Below, piece after piece: positions 17,718 through 25,953 of a stretch of DNA of 49,542 nt. Each line of letters begins with the position of its first letter. The first letter of the stretch is position 1. Origin of the DNA: Microbispora triticiradicis (GTDB taxonomy: Bacteria > Actinomycetota > Actinomycetes > Streptosporangiales > Streptosporangiaceae); assembly GCA_003260025.2 (NCBI GenBank), contig QFZU02000022.1:1-49542 (forward strand), written 5' to 3'. The position numbers and the translations under genes are program-made. The notes under the pieces were generated by a model. It was not told the DNA's origin. It saw only the letters and a list, made by a program, of their open reading frames with translations, and made no database searches.

Positions 17718-19067
17718 CTAGGGCTCCCTGTGTTCGACACACGTCGGCAGCACCAGCCGCAGTAACGCGCCGCTTCGACACGGCACGGCTTCGGCCGTCC
17801 CGCCGTGAGCCTCGGCGACCTGCCGGACGATGGCCAGGCCCAGGCCGGAGCCGGGGTGCGCGCGGGCCGCCGGTGAGCGGTAAAAGCGGTCGAAGACGAA
17901 TTCGAGGTCGCTGTCGGGGATCCCTGGGCCGTTGTCCGCGACCTCGAGGGTGCCCGCCCTGACGCTGATCCTCACCCGGCCGTCGGACGGGCTCCATTTC
18001 ACGGCGTTGTCGACGAGGTTCCCGACGGCGCGTTCCAGGGCGTCGGGGTCTCCGTGGACGAGAGTGGGCGCGCAGGCCAGCTCAAATTCGATCTGTGGCG
18101 CCCGGCGCGCCGCGCGGGCCGCGACGCGCTCGGCTACGAGGTCGAGGCGGACGTCTTCGGTGTGGTACGGCGCCTGGCCGTAGCGGGCCAGGTCGACCAG
18201 GTCGTTGACCAGTGTCGTGAGTTCGCCCGCCTGGCCGAGCGCTTCGGCGGCGAGGATCGGGGCCTGCGCGTCGGCCGGGTTCTCCGCCAGCAGTTCAAGG
18301 TTCACCGTCAGGCTCGTCAGCGGTGTGCGCAGTTCGTGCGAGGCGTCGGCCACCAGACGGCGCTGGGCGCCGACCGACTCGTCCAGGGCGGCGGTCATCG
18401 CCGCGAACGCGGCGCCGAGCCGGCCGATCTCATCCCGGCTGTCCGCAGGAATCGCTATGGACAGGTCGCCGGTCCTACGGATCAGTTCGACCGTCTCGGT
18501 GAGCTGGTGCACCGGGCGGAGGACGCGGCGTGCCGCCAGGCGTGAGGCCAGCGCCGCGAGAAGTCCGGCGGCCACCGTCGAGCCGGCGAGCAGCCAGGCG
18601 AGCTCGCGTAGCGTGGGTGCGGGATCAGACTCCGGGATGGCCGTGCGCACGAGCGTCCCCGGTGAGTCGGGCAACTGGGCGGTGTAGACGCGGTAGACGA
18701 CGCCGTTGTAGACCGCGTCACGGAAGTAGGCGCCCTCGATGCCGTCCGCGACGGCGACGTCGCGAGCGGTGATGTCGACGAACTCCGTCGACGGCCCGAT
18801 CCGGACAGGCTCCGGCACGATCTGCAGCTGGGTGCTCCCGATCCCCAGCGGAACAGTCGGGAAGCCCGGCTCCCCGTTGACGTCCCTGAACTTGGCCTTG
18901 ATCGCCGCGGCCACGTTCGGCGCCTGGCCGGCGGCCACGACCAGCGTGTTGTCGATCTGGCCACGGAGGTTGGCGTTCACCGCCGGATACAGGACCACCG
19001 ACACGAGCACCAGGGCGCCCGCGACCACGGAACCGCCGGCGATGGCCAGCCGGGTGCGCAGGTTCAC
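17718..19067 (-). CDS. Sensor histidine kinase, MprB-like
   Basis: A 449-residue membrane sensor kinase. It has an N-terminal transmembrane helix (about 9-30), an outside sensor domain (about 31-155), a second helix (about 156-178), a HAMP linker (about 180-235), and the DHp box with phospho-accepting His244 (DASHELRTPL). The ATPase region follows, with the N box (GNLVDNAVKWS), G1 (DNGPGIP) and G2 (GSGLGLAI). Its GTG start overlaps the stop of the response regulator (GTGA), so both are made together. By architecture it is closest to the MprB/CseC type of envelope-stress kinases of actinobacteria. The signal is unknown; the adjacent secreted protein gene is a likely target. Confidence 0.93.
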   Translation of the reverse strand: MNLRTRLAIAGGSVVAGALVLVSVVLYPAVNANLRGQIDNTLVVAAGQAPNVAAAIKAKFRDVNGEPGFPTVPLGIGSTQLQIVPEPVRIGPSTEFVDITARDVAVADGIEGAYFRDAVYNGVVYRVYTAQLPDSPGTLVRTAIPESDPAPTLRELAWLLAGSTVAAGLLAALASRLAARRVLRPVHQLTETVELIRRTGDLSIAIPADSRDEIGRLGAAFAAMTAALDESVGAQRRLVADASHELRTPLTSLTVNLELLAENPADAQAPILAAEALGQAGELTTLVNDLVDLARYGQAPYHTEDVRLDLVAERVAARAARRAPQIEFELACAPTLVHGDPDALERAVGNLVDNAVKWSPSDGRVRISVRAGTLEVADNGPGIPDSDLEFVFDRFYRSPAARAHPGSGLGLAIVRQVAEAHGGTAEAVPCRSGALLRLVLPTCVEHREP

Positions 19068-19735
19068 GGCTCCTCGCGCAGGACATACCCAAGGCCGCGC
19101 ACCGTCTGGATCAATCTGCTGCCGCCGTCCGATTCGAGTTTGCTTCGCAGGTAGCTGACGTAGACCCACAGTGCGTTCGACTCCGGGCCGAAGTCGTAAC
19201 CCCAGACGGACTCGAAGATCTGGGTCCGGCTCAGCACCCGGCCGGGATTGCGCAGGAACAGCTCCAGCAGGGACAGCTCCGTCTTGGTCAGGTCCAGGCG
19301 CCGGCCGGCACGCTCGGCCCTGCAGCCGCTCACGTCCAAGTCGACGTCGGCGAAGCGCAGCACCTCGGCCCTGGCGCCACTGCGCCGGAGCAGGGCTCTT
19401 AGCCGGGCCCGCAGCTCGTCCAGGGCGAACGGCTTGGCCAGGTAATCGTCGGCCCCCGCGTCGAGCCCGGCGACCCGGTCGATGACCAGATCCCGGGCCG
19501 TGAGCATCAGGATCGGAGTGTCGTGCCCGCCCGAACGCAGCATCCGGCACACCTCCAGCCCGTTCGGTTCGGGCATGAGGACGTCGAGAACCACCGCGTC
19601 CGGGCGGAACACGCCGTGCTCGGCGAGGGCGGACGCCCCATCGGCGGCGGACGACACGTCGTAGCCGTCCCGGCGCAACGCATGCTCCAAGGACCGCCGC
19701 ACGGCCGGGTCGTCGTCCACCACAAGTATCCGCAT
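19064..19735 (-). CDS. OmpR-family response regulator, MprA-like
   Basis: A 223-residue response regulator. The receiver domain (1-118) shows the acidic pocket (VVDDDP), phospho-acceptor Asp51 (VVLDVLMP), the switch Thr79 and Lys101 (AKPF). The C-terminal winged helix of the OmpR/PhoB type (about 130-223) ends in the usual VRGLGYVLR. It is co-transcribed with the sensor kinase, which overlaps it by four bases. It lies 51 bases downstream of the duplicated secreted protein gene on the same strand, so all three may form one operon. Confidence 0.95.
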   Translation of the reverse strand: MRILVVDDDPAVRRSLEHALRRDGYDVSSAADGASALAEHGVFRPDAVVLDVLMPEPNGLEVCRMLRSGGHDTPILMLTARDLVIDRVAGLDAGADDYLAKPFALDELRARLRALLRRSGARAEVLRFADVDLDVSGCRAERAGRRLDLTKTELSLLELFLRNPGRVLSRTQIFESVWGYDFGPESNALWVYVSYLRSKLESDGGSRLIQTVRGLGYVLREEP

Positions 19736-19786
19736 GGTCGCCCATCCTCGCCGTCGATCCTGAAGCCGTGTGAGACGCGGTGGCTG

Positions 19787-20719
19787 TCAGCCCTTGCTCA
19801 GTGACCGCTTCAGATCGCTCAACGCGGCATCGAGCCGGTCGGGGCCGACCCCGAGCGAGACGGCGATGTCGCCGAAGACCTTGGACTTCACATCGACTCT
19901 GCCCAACGCCACCAGAGTGGCCAGAGCGGCCTTGGCCTTGGCCTGGTCGACACCGAGCGCCGCGGCCAGAGACGCCGCCGCGGCATCGGTGGTGAACGGC
20001 GATTCCCGCGGGCCGTCCCCGCCCTTCTTGTCCATGCCGTCCAGCTTGTCCCGGTGGTCGTCACCCGGCGCGGGCTCGGCGATCAACGGCCGCAGGGCCT
20101 CCTGAACCTGCGGAACCGGCAGCCCCAGGTTGGCCGCCACCGCCGCGACGAAGGCCTCCGGCGTGGCACCGGCCGAATTGGCCAGCGACATCTTCGCCGC
20201 GACCAACGCGGCGTCGAGCCGCTCGGGCGTCACTCCGAGCTTCTCCGCGATCGCGGCCAGATCGACATCCGCACCCGCTCTTGGCTTGTCTGACGAGTTC
20301 TCCCGGCCGTCGGGCGCCTTCTTGTCCACGCCGTCCAGCTTGCCCCGGTTGTCATCACCCGGCGCGGACTTGACGATCATCGGTCCCAGAGCCTCCTGGA
20401 CCTGCGAGACCGGCAGCCCCAGGTTGGCCGCCACCGCCGCGACGAAGGCCTCCGGCGTGACACCGGCCGAATTGGCCAGCGACATCTTCGCCGCGACCAA
20501 CGCGGCGTCGAGCCGCTCGGGCGTCACTCCCAGCTTCTCCGCGATCGCGGCCAGATCGGCCGCCGCACCAGACCTGGACTTCCCGTCCACCTTGACCGTC
20601 GCGGAGTCGGACTTCGCAGCGCCGGGCGCCGGGGCCGGATCGGCCGCCGCGGCGGTACCTGTCGCGGCCAGCGTGAGGAGCGTGGCCGTGGCCACGACCA
20701 GCCGTGTGCGTTTCATCAT
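19787..20719 (-). CDS. Secreted protein with duplicated helical domain
   Basis: A 310-residue exported protein of unknown function. ATG 20719 (or the adjacent ATG 20716) is preceded by AAAGG at good spacing. A Sec signal ends near TAAAADPAPA. Two nearly identical helical units (each with LAAIAEKLGVTPERLDAAL, KMSLANSAG, FVAAVAANLGLPV) are followed by a third, diverged unit near the C-terminus (LAAALGVDQAKAKAALATL, IAVSLGVGPDRLDAAL). Linkers are acidic and Pro-rich. Similar repeats occur in small actinobacterial secreted proteins next to MprAB/CseBC-type two-component systems, where such proteins can be signal inputs or targets; here the two-component genes follow directly. Confidence 0.8.
   Translation of the reverse strand: MMKRTRLVVATATLLTLAATGTAAAADPAPAPGAAKSDSATVKVDGKSRSGAAADLAAIAEKLGVTPERLDAALVAAKMSLANSAGVTPEAFVAAVAANLGLPVSQVQEALGPMIVKSAPGDDNRGKLDGVDKKAPDGRENSSDKPRAGADVDLAAIAEKLGVTPERLDAALVAAKMSLANSAGATPEAFVAAVAANLGLPVPQVQEALRPLIAEPAPGDDHRDKLDGMDKKGGDGPRESPFTTDAAAASLAAALGVDQAKAKAALATLVALGRVDVKSKVFGDIAVSLGVGPDRLDAALSDLKRSLSKG
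20106..20558. repeat. Near-identical intragenic duplication, offset 294 bases
   Basis: Bases 20106-20264 and 20400-20558 match at almost every position (a few substitutions near the left end and about two elsewhere), giving a 98-codon period in the secreted protein gene. Conservation at silent sites points to a recent duplication or to gene conversion. Confidence 0.85.
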
Positions 20720-20808
20720 CGTGATGCCTTTCGTCCACTGAGCGCGCCGGACGAGAACCGGCGCCGTGGGACGACACAAACATCGCGGCCTCTGGCGTGG
20801 TTTCAGCC

Positions 20809-20841
20809 ACCTTTAAAGGTTCCTTAGAACGGTTGCGTTCT
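20809..20841. promoter_or_regulatory. Palindrome and hairpin upstream of the secreted protein gene
   Basis: A perfect 12-base palindrome ACCTTTAAAGGT (20809-20820) lies 90 bases upstream of the secreted protein start and is followed by a six-base-pair inverted repeat AGAACG-GTTG-CGTTCT (20826-20841). The place is right for an operator of the adjacent response regulator, though OmpR-type proteins usually prefer direct repeats. Confidence 0.35.
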
Positions 20842-21423
20842 CTCAAGCGCGCGATAGATCGGTGATGCGGCTCCCTGAAGCAGATGCTCCTGGGCCAGAC
20901 ACCGGTCTGAGCTTAGATCGGCGACGTCAAGCGGCAACTGACTGGGGATGACTCGTCGTCGACGTGTGTCGCGTCCCGAGGTCAATACACATGGACCGAC
21001 TGTGGTGACCTTCACAAGGAATGCGGGCTAAAGCTGGGGCCACGACAGCGTCCGTACGGTCGGTGCCCATCCCTCCGGCTCTGGTGAAGATCCTTTGACA
21101 ACACGTCGAACAGTTCGGGGCCTGCGCGAACGGACGGATCTTCCGCAGAGAGCGCGGCAGGCCATCGCCTCGGCGCCCTACATGAAAGTGCAGGAGGAAG
21201 CCCGCGAGATCGCCCTCACTTCTGCCCAACCCCACGACTGCCAGATCGGCGCGACGCATTCACGACCAGCCGGGACCACTCAGACTCGCCGAAGGCCCCA
21301 TACAGCAAGGCTCCGGGAAGCCTGTCCGCCCTGCTGTCATGAAGTACCGGTAGGTCGGCGCGGGCCATCGGGGGACCGGAGAGCCTCAATCTTCACTGCG
21401 GGCATGCACTACTTCCGCAGAGT
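20842..21423. other. Gene-free transition into the lower-GC island
   Basis: About 580 bases without a credible gene. Open frames exist on both strands but show no ribosome site, no family motif and no codon bias. Base composition starts to change here, so the left border of the island probably lies in or near this stretch. I found no copy of the tRNA-Tyr 3' end that would mark an attachment site. Confidence 0.5.
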
Positions 21424-23328
21424 ATGGGCGCGACTTCTTGTTGTGACTACATGCAGTGTGTAGCATTCCGTGACGTGTCCGTCTCTCCTCGAAGTGCCGC
21501 CTCCGTCAAGCCAAGCAGCCTCCCTGTAGGAGAGCTCCTTGAGAAACGATCCCCGTTTCGCGTCCCTAGATACCAGAGACCTTATGCCTGGGACACCGAG
21601 CGCATAGATGAGTTTATTGACGACATCCTGAACCTTTTAGACTCTGGTGAGAGCGATCACTTCTTCGGCTCAATGGTCGCCATTCAGATTACCGATCATT
21701 CTCAGGCTAGCACGCTGGCTCACGAGGTGGTAGACGGACAGCAGCGACTAACCACCTTCTACCTACTCATCGCTCGAATCGTCAAGACCGCCCGCACCCT
21801 GCAGCATGAAGCACTCGACGCCGGCGATGAGAGACTAGCGATCCGCCTTGACATCTTCGCCGAAGAAACCTCAAACAAGTATTTATTTTACGAGCGCTAC
21901 GACGTAGAAGAGGGCCGAAAAACACTCGAGCCTCGCCTGCGACTCTCCAAAGAAGACGACCCTAAGTTCCGGGCATTACTTTCCGATACGCCCCTAAACA
22001 GCTCGCCTCGCGCCAGTCACAAGCTTCTGCAAGATGCATACGATCAGATTTACGATAAGCTCATTTGCAAGCTTCTCGGTGAAAGCACGGAAGTATCGGA
22101 GAAGTTCAAGGAACTCCAGAGACTACGTGAATCCATCCTTTGGGACACGTTCATCATCCACATCGTTAGCGAAGAGCGTCAAAGCGGCTACCGCCTCTTC
22201 AGCGTTCTCAATGACCGAGGGAAAAGGCTTGCGGTCGCAGACCTCTTGCGCAGTCACACACTTGAGCAGCTTGACGGGTATCCCAAGCTTCAAGAGGACG
22301 CCTCACGCCGATGGGACGAAATACTCGCCGAGGGCAGTCCCATAGCAGACGAATTCCTTGTAGATTACCTGCCTTCAATGACTGGTGGCAGGCAGAGCCC
22401 GGAACGGCTGTTCGGCGCCCTAAAACGGGAGCTGTTCAACCTGAGCCCCACTAATCAGGCCGAGGCAGCCCTGGTCGCAACGAGAACGCAGGCTCTTGCG
22501 GACGAGTTTCAGAAATTCCAGCTTATCGAGAAGGGGCAATGGCCCTATCTAGCCTTAGAGAGAGACCCGAACGTTAGCGACTGGCAACGGGCGCGCCTCA
22601 AGCGTCTAGTTGTTACCCTAAAGCACAAGCTTTCATTGCCCCTGCTCCTCGCAGCACGCATGTGCGTCGGTGAACGCGAGTTCGCGGAACTCGTGCACTT
22701 ACTAGAGAAGTTCGCGTTCCGCTACAAGAATATCTGCGACGGCCACGCCACGGCCGCGAGCAAACACTACTACTCGATGGCGAAGAAGCTGCGGCAAGCT
22801 GCCGCCTCCAGTGATTCAACATCTACCTGGACCGAGCTCCGTACAGGACTGAGGCAGCTGATCAATGAGCGCGCTCCCGACGATAAGTTCAAGGCGCAAC
22901 TCGTCGAGAAACTCCGGTATGATCATTCTTCTCAGCGTGGAAATATCCGGGAATTCTTCACTACCTTAGATGACTACTGGAGCTGGCTCCAGATGGGAGC
23001 GCAGGGCTCTCCGAAGTACTCTTCAGGATCAGTCATAGACATTGAACAAGCGACGATAGAGCACATCTACCCTCAGCATGCGTCACCAGGCGACAAAAAT
23101 CCTCACCTGGAGGAACGAAAGCATCGCCTCGGAAACCTCTCTTATTGGGATCCACGCGACAACGTGACAGCAGGAAACAAGTCTTTCTCCGAAAAACAGA
23201 GCCTGTTCAAATTGAGCAAAAGCTCCTGCACTCAGGCTCTTGCTTCACTCCCGGTCTGGGATCTGGGACAATACAAATCTCGCCTAGAAACGCTGTTGCA
23301 GGATGCGTGCAAGGTCTTCGTGATCTGA
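21424..23328 (+). CDS. DUF262-DUF1524 protein (SspE/GmrSD-like nuclease)
   Basis: A protein of up to 634 residues with an N-terminal DUF262 domain (FRVPRYQRPYAW at 45-56; nucleotide-binding motif DGQQRLTT at 104-111) and a C-terminal DUF1524 HNH-type nuclease domain (IEHIYPQ with His547, LGNL, and DNVTAGNKSFSEK). DUF262-DUF1524 proteins include the type IV restriction enzyme GmrSD, which attacks modified phage DNA, and SspE, the phosphorothioate-sensing NTPase/nickase of the Ssp system. Its place beside a dnd cluster makes a role as restriction effector likely. The start is unsure: ATG 21424, ATG 21451 or GTG 21478 all lack a good ribosome site. Composition is clearly lower in GC than the chromosomal genes, which suggests transfer. 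Confidence 0.9.
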   Translation: MGATSCCDYMQCVAFRDVSVSPRSAASVKPSSLPVGELLEKRSPFRVPRYQRPYAWDTERIDEFIDDILNLLDSGESDHFFGSMVAIQITDHSQASTLAHEVVDGQQRLTTFYLLIARIVKTARTLQHEALDAGDERLAIRLDIFAEETSNKYLFYERYDVEEGRKTLEPRLRLSKEDDPKFRALLSDTPLNSSPRASHKLLQDAYDQIYDKLICKLLGESTEVSEKFKELQRLRESILWDTFIIHIVSEERQSGYRLFSVLNDRGKRLAVADLLRSHTLEQLDGYPKLQEDASRRWDEILAEGSPIADEFLVDYLPSMTGGRQSPERLFGALKRELFNLSPTNQAEAALVATRTQALADEFQKFQLIEKGQWPYLALERDPNVSDWQRARLKRLVVTLKHKLSLPLLLAARMCVGEREFAELVHLLEKFAFRYKNICDGHATAASKHYYSMAKKLRQAAASSDSTSTWTELRTGLRQLINERAPDDKFKAQLVEKLRYDHSSQRGNIREFFTTLDDYWSWLQMGAQGSPKYSSGSVIDIEQATIEHIYPQHASPGDKNPHLEERKHRLGNLSYWDPRDNVTAGNKSFSEKQSLFKLSKSSCTQALASLPVWDLGQYKSRLETLLQDACKVFVI

Positions 23329-23591
23329 GTTCCGAGGAAACTTTCGGTCTCGGCAGTTCGAGTGATCTTAGCCTGTCCGAGCGAGAGCATCCGCATCTGT
23401 GCTGATAACCGCATCCTTGTAGCCGCCTACCTCGTACCCGCGGACCAACGTCACGCCCTCACACAGATCTACGGGAGGACAGCGGAGTCATATGTCGCCC
23501 CCGCTTGCAGATAGGCAAGCCACGACGGCCGCCCTGCTGGCTGCCACTGTGGGGTAGAGAATTGCCCGAAATCTTGAGAGATCGGTGTCGG

Positions 23592-23969
23592 TCAGGCCAG
23601 GGCGAGTGAAATGAGGCCACCGATGTTTTTCAGGTCCTGGCGGCCCGCCAAGTGGCCGATCCCCCGGTGAACGTGGATGGTGAGGGTATGTAAAATGTTC
23701 TCCTCGGTAGGTTCTTGGCCATCATCAAGACAACGCTGCTTCAGGAGGGCGAGGTAGATATCGCCGTAGGTGCCAGCGAAGGTTCTCCAAGTCATCTCGA
23801 CATTGGAGTCGGTGGTGACATCGCGAACCAGCGGTGGTGCCGGATCTTGGAGAGAAAGCGCCAGCGCCCAACGGCACAAGGTGTTCCAGTTCTTGATGCC
23901 GGTGATGCGCTTGAGTTTGATCAGTTGATCTTTCGCTGGCTGTGAGAGCCGAACATTGTCAAGCGACAT
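23592..23969 (-). CDS. dndE: DNA sulfur modification protein DndE
   Basis: A 125-residue protein beginning MSLDNVRLSQPAKDQLIKLK, the typical start of DndE, with the conserved segment GIKNWNTLCRWAL and a C-terminal HVHRGIGHL. DndE is a small, essential part of the phosphorothioation complex and is thought to bind nicked DNA during sulfur insertion. ATG 23969 lies inside the end of dndD (11-base overlap) and has GGGAGG upstream; longer upstream frames are shadows of dndD. It is the last gene of the leftward dndBCDE operon and converges on the DUF262-DUF1524 gene with a 263-base gap in which I see no further gene. Confidence 0.93.
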   Translation of the reverse strand: MSLDNVRLSQPAKDQLIKLKRITGIKNWNTLCRWALALSLQDPAPPLVRDVTTDSNVEMTWRTFAGTYGDIYLALLKQRCLDDGQEPTEENILHTLTIHVHRGIGHLAGRQDLKNIGGLISLALA

Positions 23970-25953
23970 GTCCTGTACCTCCCGCCCACCAGTAGCCTGG
24001 CTCGACTGAAGTAGTGAACGTGTTGTCGTCGTGCACGAGCATGTAGGTATGCGCGATCGACGGCTTGAGCTTGCTGAACAGGTACGCGTCGATCTCTTCG
24101 TCTGTCGACAGCAGAAGCACCTGATGACTGGCGTGGGGGAAGTAGCGATCAACCAGGTGCTCGCGATGCCGACTGTCCAGGCGACCGAGCGGAGTATCAA
24201 TCACACTGGGCAGACGGTTGCCGGCCACCTTCGCGAGGCCCCATAGGAGTGAGACCGCCAGCAGTTGGCGCTCCCCCGCACTGAGCCGAGACGGATCCAA
24301 CTCTTCGTCGTCGGGACCCACCAAGGTGAGAGTGAACTTCTCAGTGTCGATCCGTAGGTCGCGCACGAGAGCAGACTTTCGCATGAGGTGCTGAAAGCTC
24401 TGCAGCACCGCCACCTCGAGCTTGTTGATGTGCCGTTGCAGCAGCGCGGAACCATACTTCTCCATGGTCGCCCTGACCCTGTCGGAGTAAGTGACGATGC
24501 GCTCTGCATCCTCTGCTCGGGCTAGTTTCGCCGCCCGCCCCTTGTAGGCACGCTCACGATCGAGCTTGAGCTGTTCACGACGGCGGCGAGCGGCTTCCAG
24601 GTCCTCTTTGAGTTTGCTGAGGCCGAACCTGAGCCTGGCCAACTCCTCTCGTTGTGCATCACGCTCCTCGAGAAGTGCGGCGATCACATCATGTTCGGGG
24701 ACCCCGGCAAGCTGGCGTTCGAGAGCGCTGAGACGCTCTCGATGGAGTTGGGCTTGCTCAACGAGCTCCTGGGCTCGTGCTGCCTCCTGCCGCAAGATCT
24801 CATCCAGAGATGTGAGCTGTGGCAGAGACTCTGCCGGGAACTTGAGAATCTGGCGGATCTCATTGGCGACTGACGCGCGCCGTTCGCGGTCAGCGTTGAG
24901 GTGGCCCTCGGCAACCGCGAAGCTGTCCGCAGGGACAATTTTTTTTAAGAGTTCCAGCAGCTCGCGGTCCCGCTCGCTCAGTACGGAAACCACCTGCGCT
25001 GTCTCGCTGGCGCGTCGTTCCTTCTCAACCTGCTCGCGCACTCGGGATAGCTGTGGAGCTAGCAACAGAAGTGGAAGAGGGCCGCTGGCAAGGCTGTTGG
25101 CCAATACCTCATTCGCACTGATGAGTTGTGAAGCGACTTGGGACCGTTCCGTCTCCAGTTCCGCTCGTCGTGCGTAGAGGTGACCGCCCTCCTTGGCGAA
25201 CGCGCCCTCGAGCGCAGCGTAGCGTCGCTCAGCCTCTTCAAGCGCGGATCTCTCAGACGCTAACCGCTGAGTGAGCTCATCACAGAGGCCGTCTGCCTGT
25301 CTAATGGCGTCCTCGATACGGTGGATCTCGTCGAGAGTCTGCTGATCTTCCTTAGAGATCTTCTGCCTGCGCTGGACCGCAAGCAGGTCGTTCCGGAGCC
25401 GTTCTACGGTGTTCAGACCGAGCAGAGATTGCACTGCGGACGCGATCACCGACGCCGCCCGGTCAGGATTTGCGAGCGACTCAATCTTCTCGCCGTCGAA
25501 GAAGAAGAGGGAGGATGCTTCGAGCGGGAGAATGTCCTCAACGTGGTCGGCCCACTGCTCACTGACGACGAAGTCTATTTCGCCGTCGATGAGAACATTG
25601 AGGAACTCGCGGACACTCTTGTCTTTGACTTCCCAAGACCGGAGAACCCTGTACCGGCGCTCTCGACCTTCAACAGTGGTGGAGAACTCAACGACCACCT
25701 TCGCCTGTTTTGGCCTGGCCTGACGGTTGACGCTATCGCGGAGGTAATCATCGTAGGAACGATTGCCACGACCGCTGGTACGAGCTCTGGGCCCATACAG
25801 CGCAAGTTGGATAGCGTCCAACAGCGTGGTTTTTCCACAACCATTGAGACCCCCGATCAGCACGATCGGACGCCCAGGACGAGTTTTCAGGTCGAGAACT
25901 TGCTTGCCCTTGTAGGCGCCAAAATTCTCGAGGGTGACATTAAGCAGGAGCAT
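23959..25953 (-). CDS. dndD: DNA sulfur modification ATPase DndD
   Basis: A 664-residue SMC/Rad50-like ATPase that provides ATP-driven DNA handling for phosphorothioation. Visible: Walker A GGLNGCGKTT (34-43), a Q-loop region with FFFDGEKIESLA, a long coiled coil (about 200-520), the ABC signature LSAGERQLL and Walker B with VIDTPLGRLD near the C-terminus. There is no CxxC zinc hook in the coiled coil. The length is normal for DndD. Its start overlaps dndC by 14 bases and its end overlaps dndE by 11, so the operon is translationally coupled throughout. Confidence 0.95.
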   Translation of the reverse strand: MLLLNVTLENFGAYKGKQVLDLKTRPGRPIVLIGGLNGCGKTTLLDAIQLALYGPRARTSGRGNRSYDDYLRDSVNRQARPKQAKVVVEFSTTVEGRERRYRVLRSWEVKDKSVREFLNVLIDGEIDFVVSEQWADHVEDILPLEASSLFFFDGEKIESLANPDRAASVIASAVQSLLGLNTVERLRNDLLAVQRRQKISKEDQQTLDEIHRIEDAIRQADGLCDELTQRLASERSALEEAERRYAALEGAFAKEGGHLYARRAELETERSQVASQLISANEVLANSLASGPLPLLLLAPQLSRVREQVEKERRASETAQVVSVLSERDRELLELLKKIVPADSFAVAEGHLNADRERRASVANEIRQILKFPAESLPQLTSLDEILRQEAARAQELVEQAQLHRERLSALERQLAGVPEHDVIAALLEERDAQREELARLRFGLSKLKEDLEAARRRREQLKLDRERAYKGRAAKLARAEDAERIVTYSDRVRATMEKYGSALLQRHINKLEVAVLQSFQHLMRKSALVRDLRIDTEKFTLTLVGPDDEELDPSRLSAGERQLLAVSLLWGLAKVAGNRLPSVIDTPLGRLDSRHREHLVDRYFPHASHQVLLLSTDEEIDAYLFSKLKPSIAHTYMLVHDDNTFTTSVEPGYWWAGGTGHVA

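Noticed and set aside
20106..20558. Possible CRISPR or satellite repeat
   Set aside because: There are only two copies, they lie in frame in a secreted protein gene, and no spacers are present.
20842..21423. Left attachment site matching the tRNA-Tyr 3' end
   Set aside because: I looked by eye for a copy of the T-arm and acceptor sequence and found none. A pairwise alignment would settle this.
20824..21463. Several small frames on both strands before the island
   Set aside because: No ribosome site, family motif or codon bias could be seen, so no gene is called.
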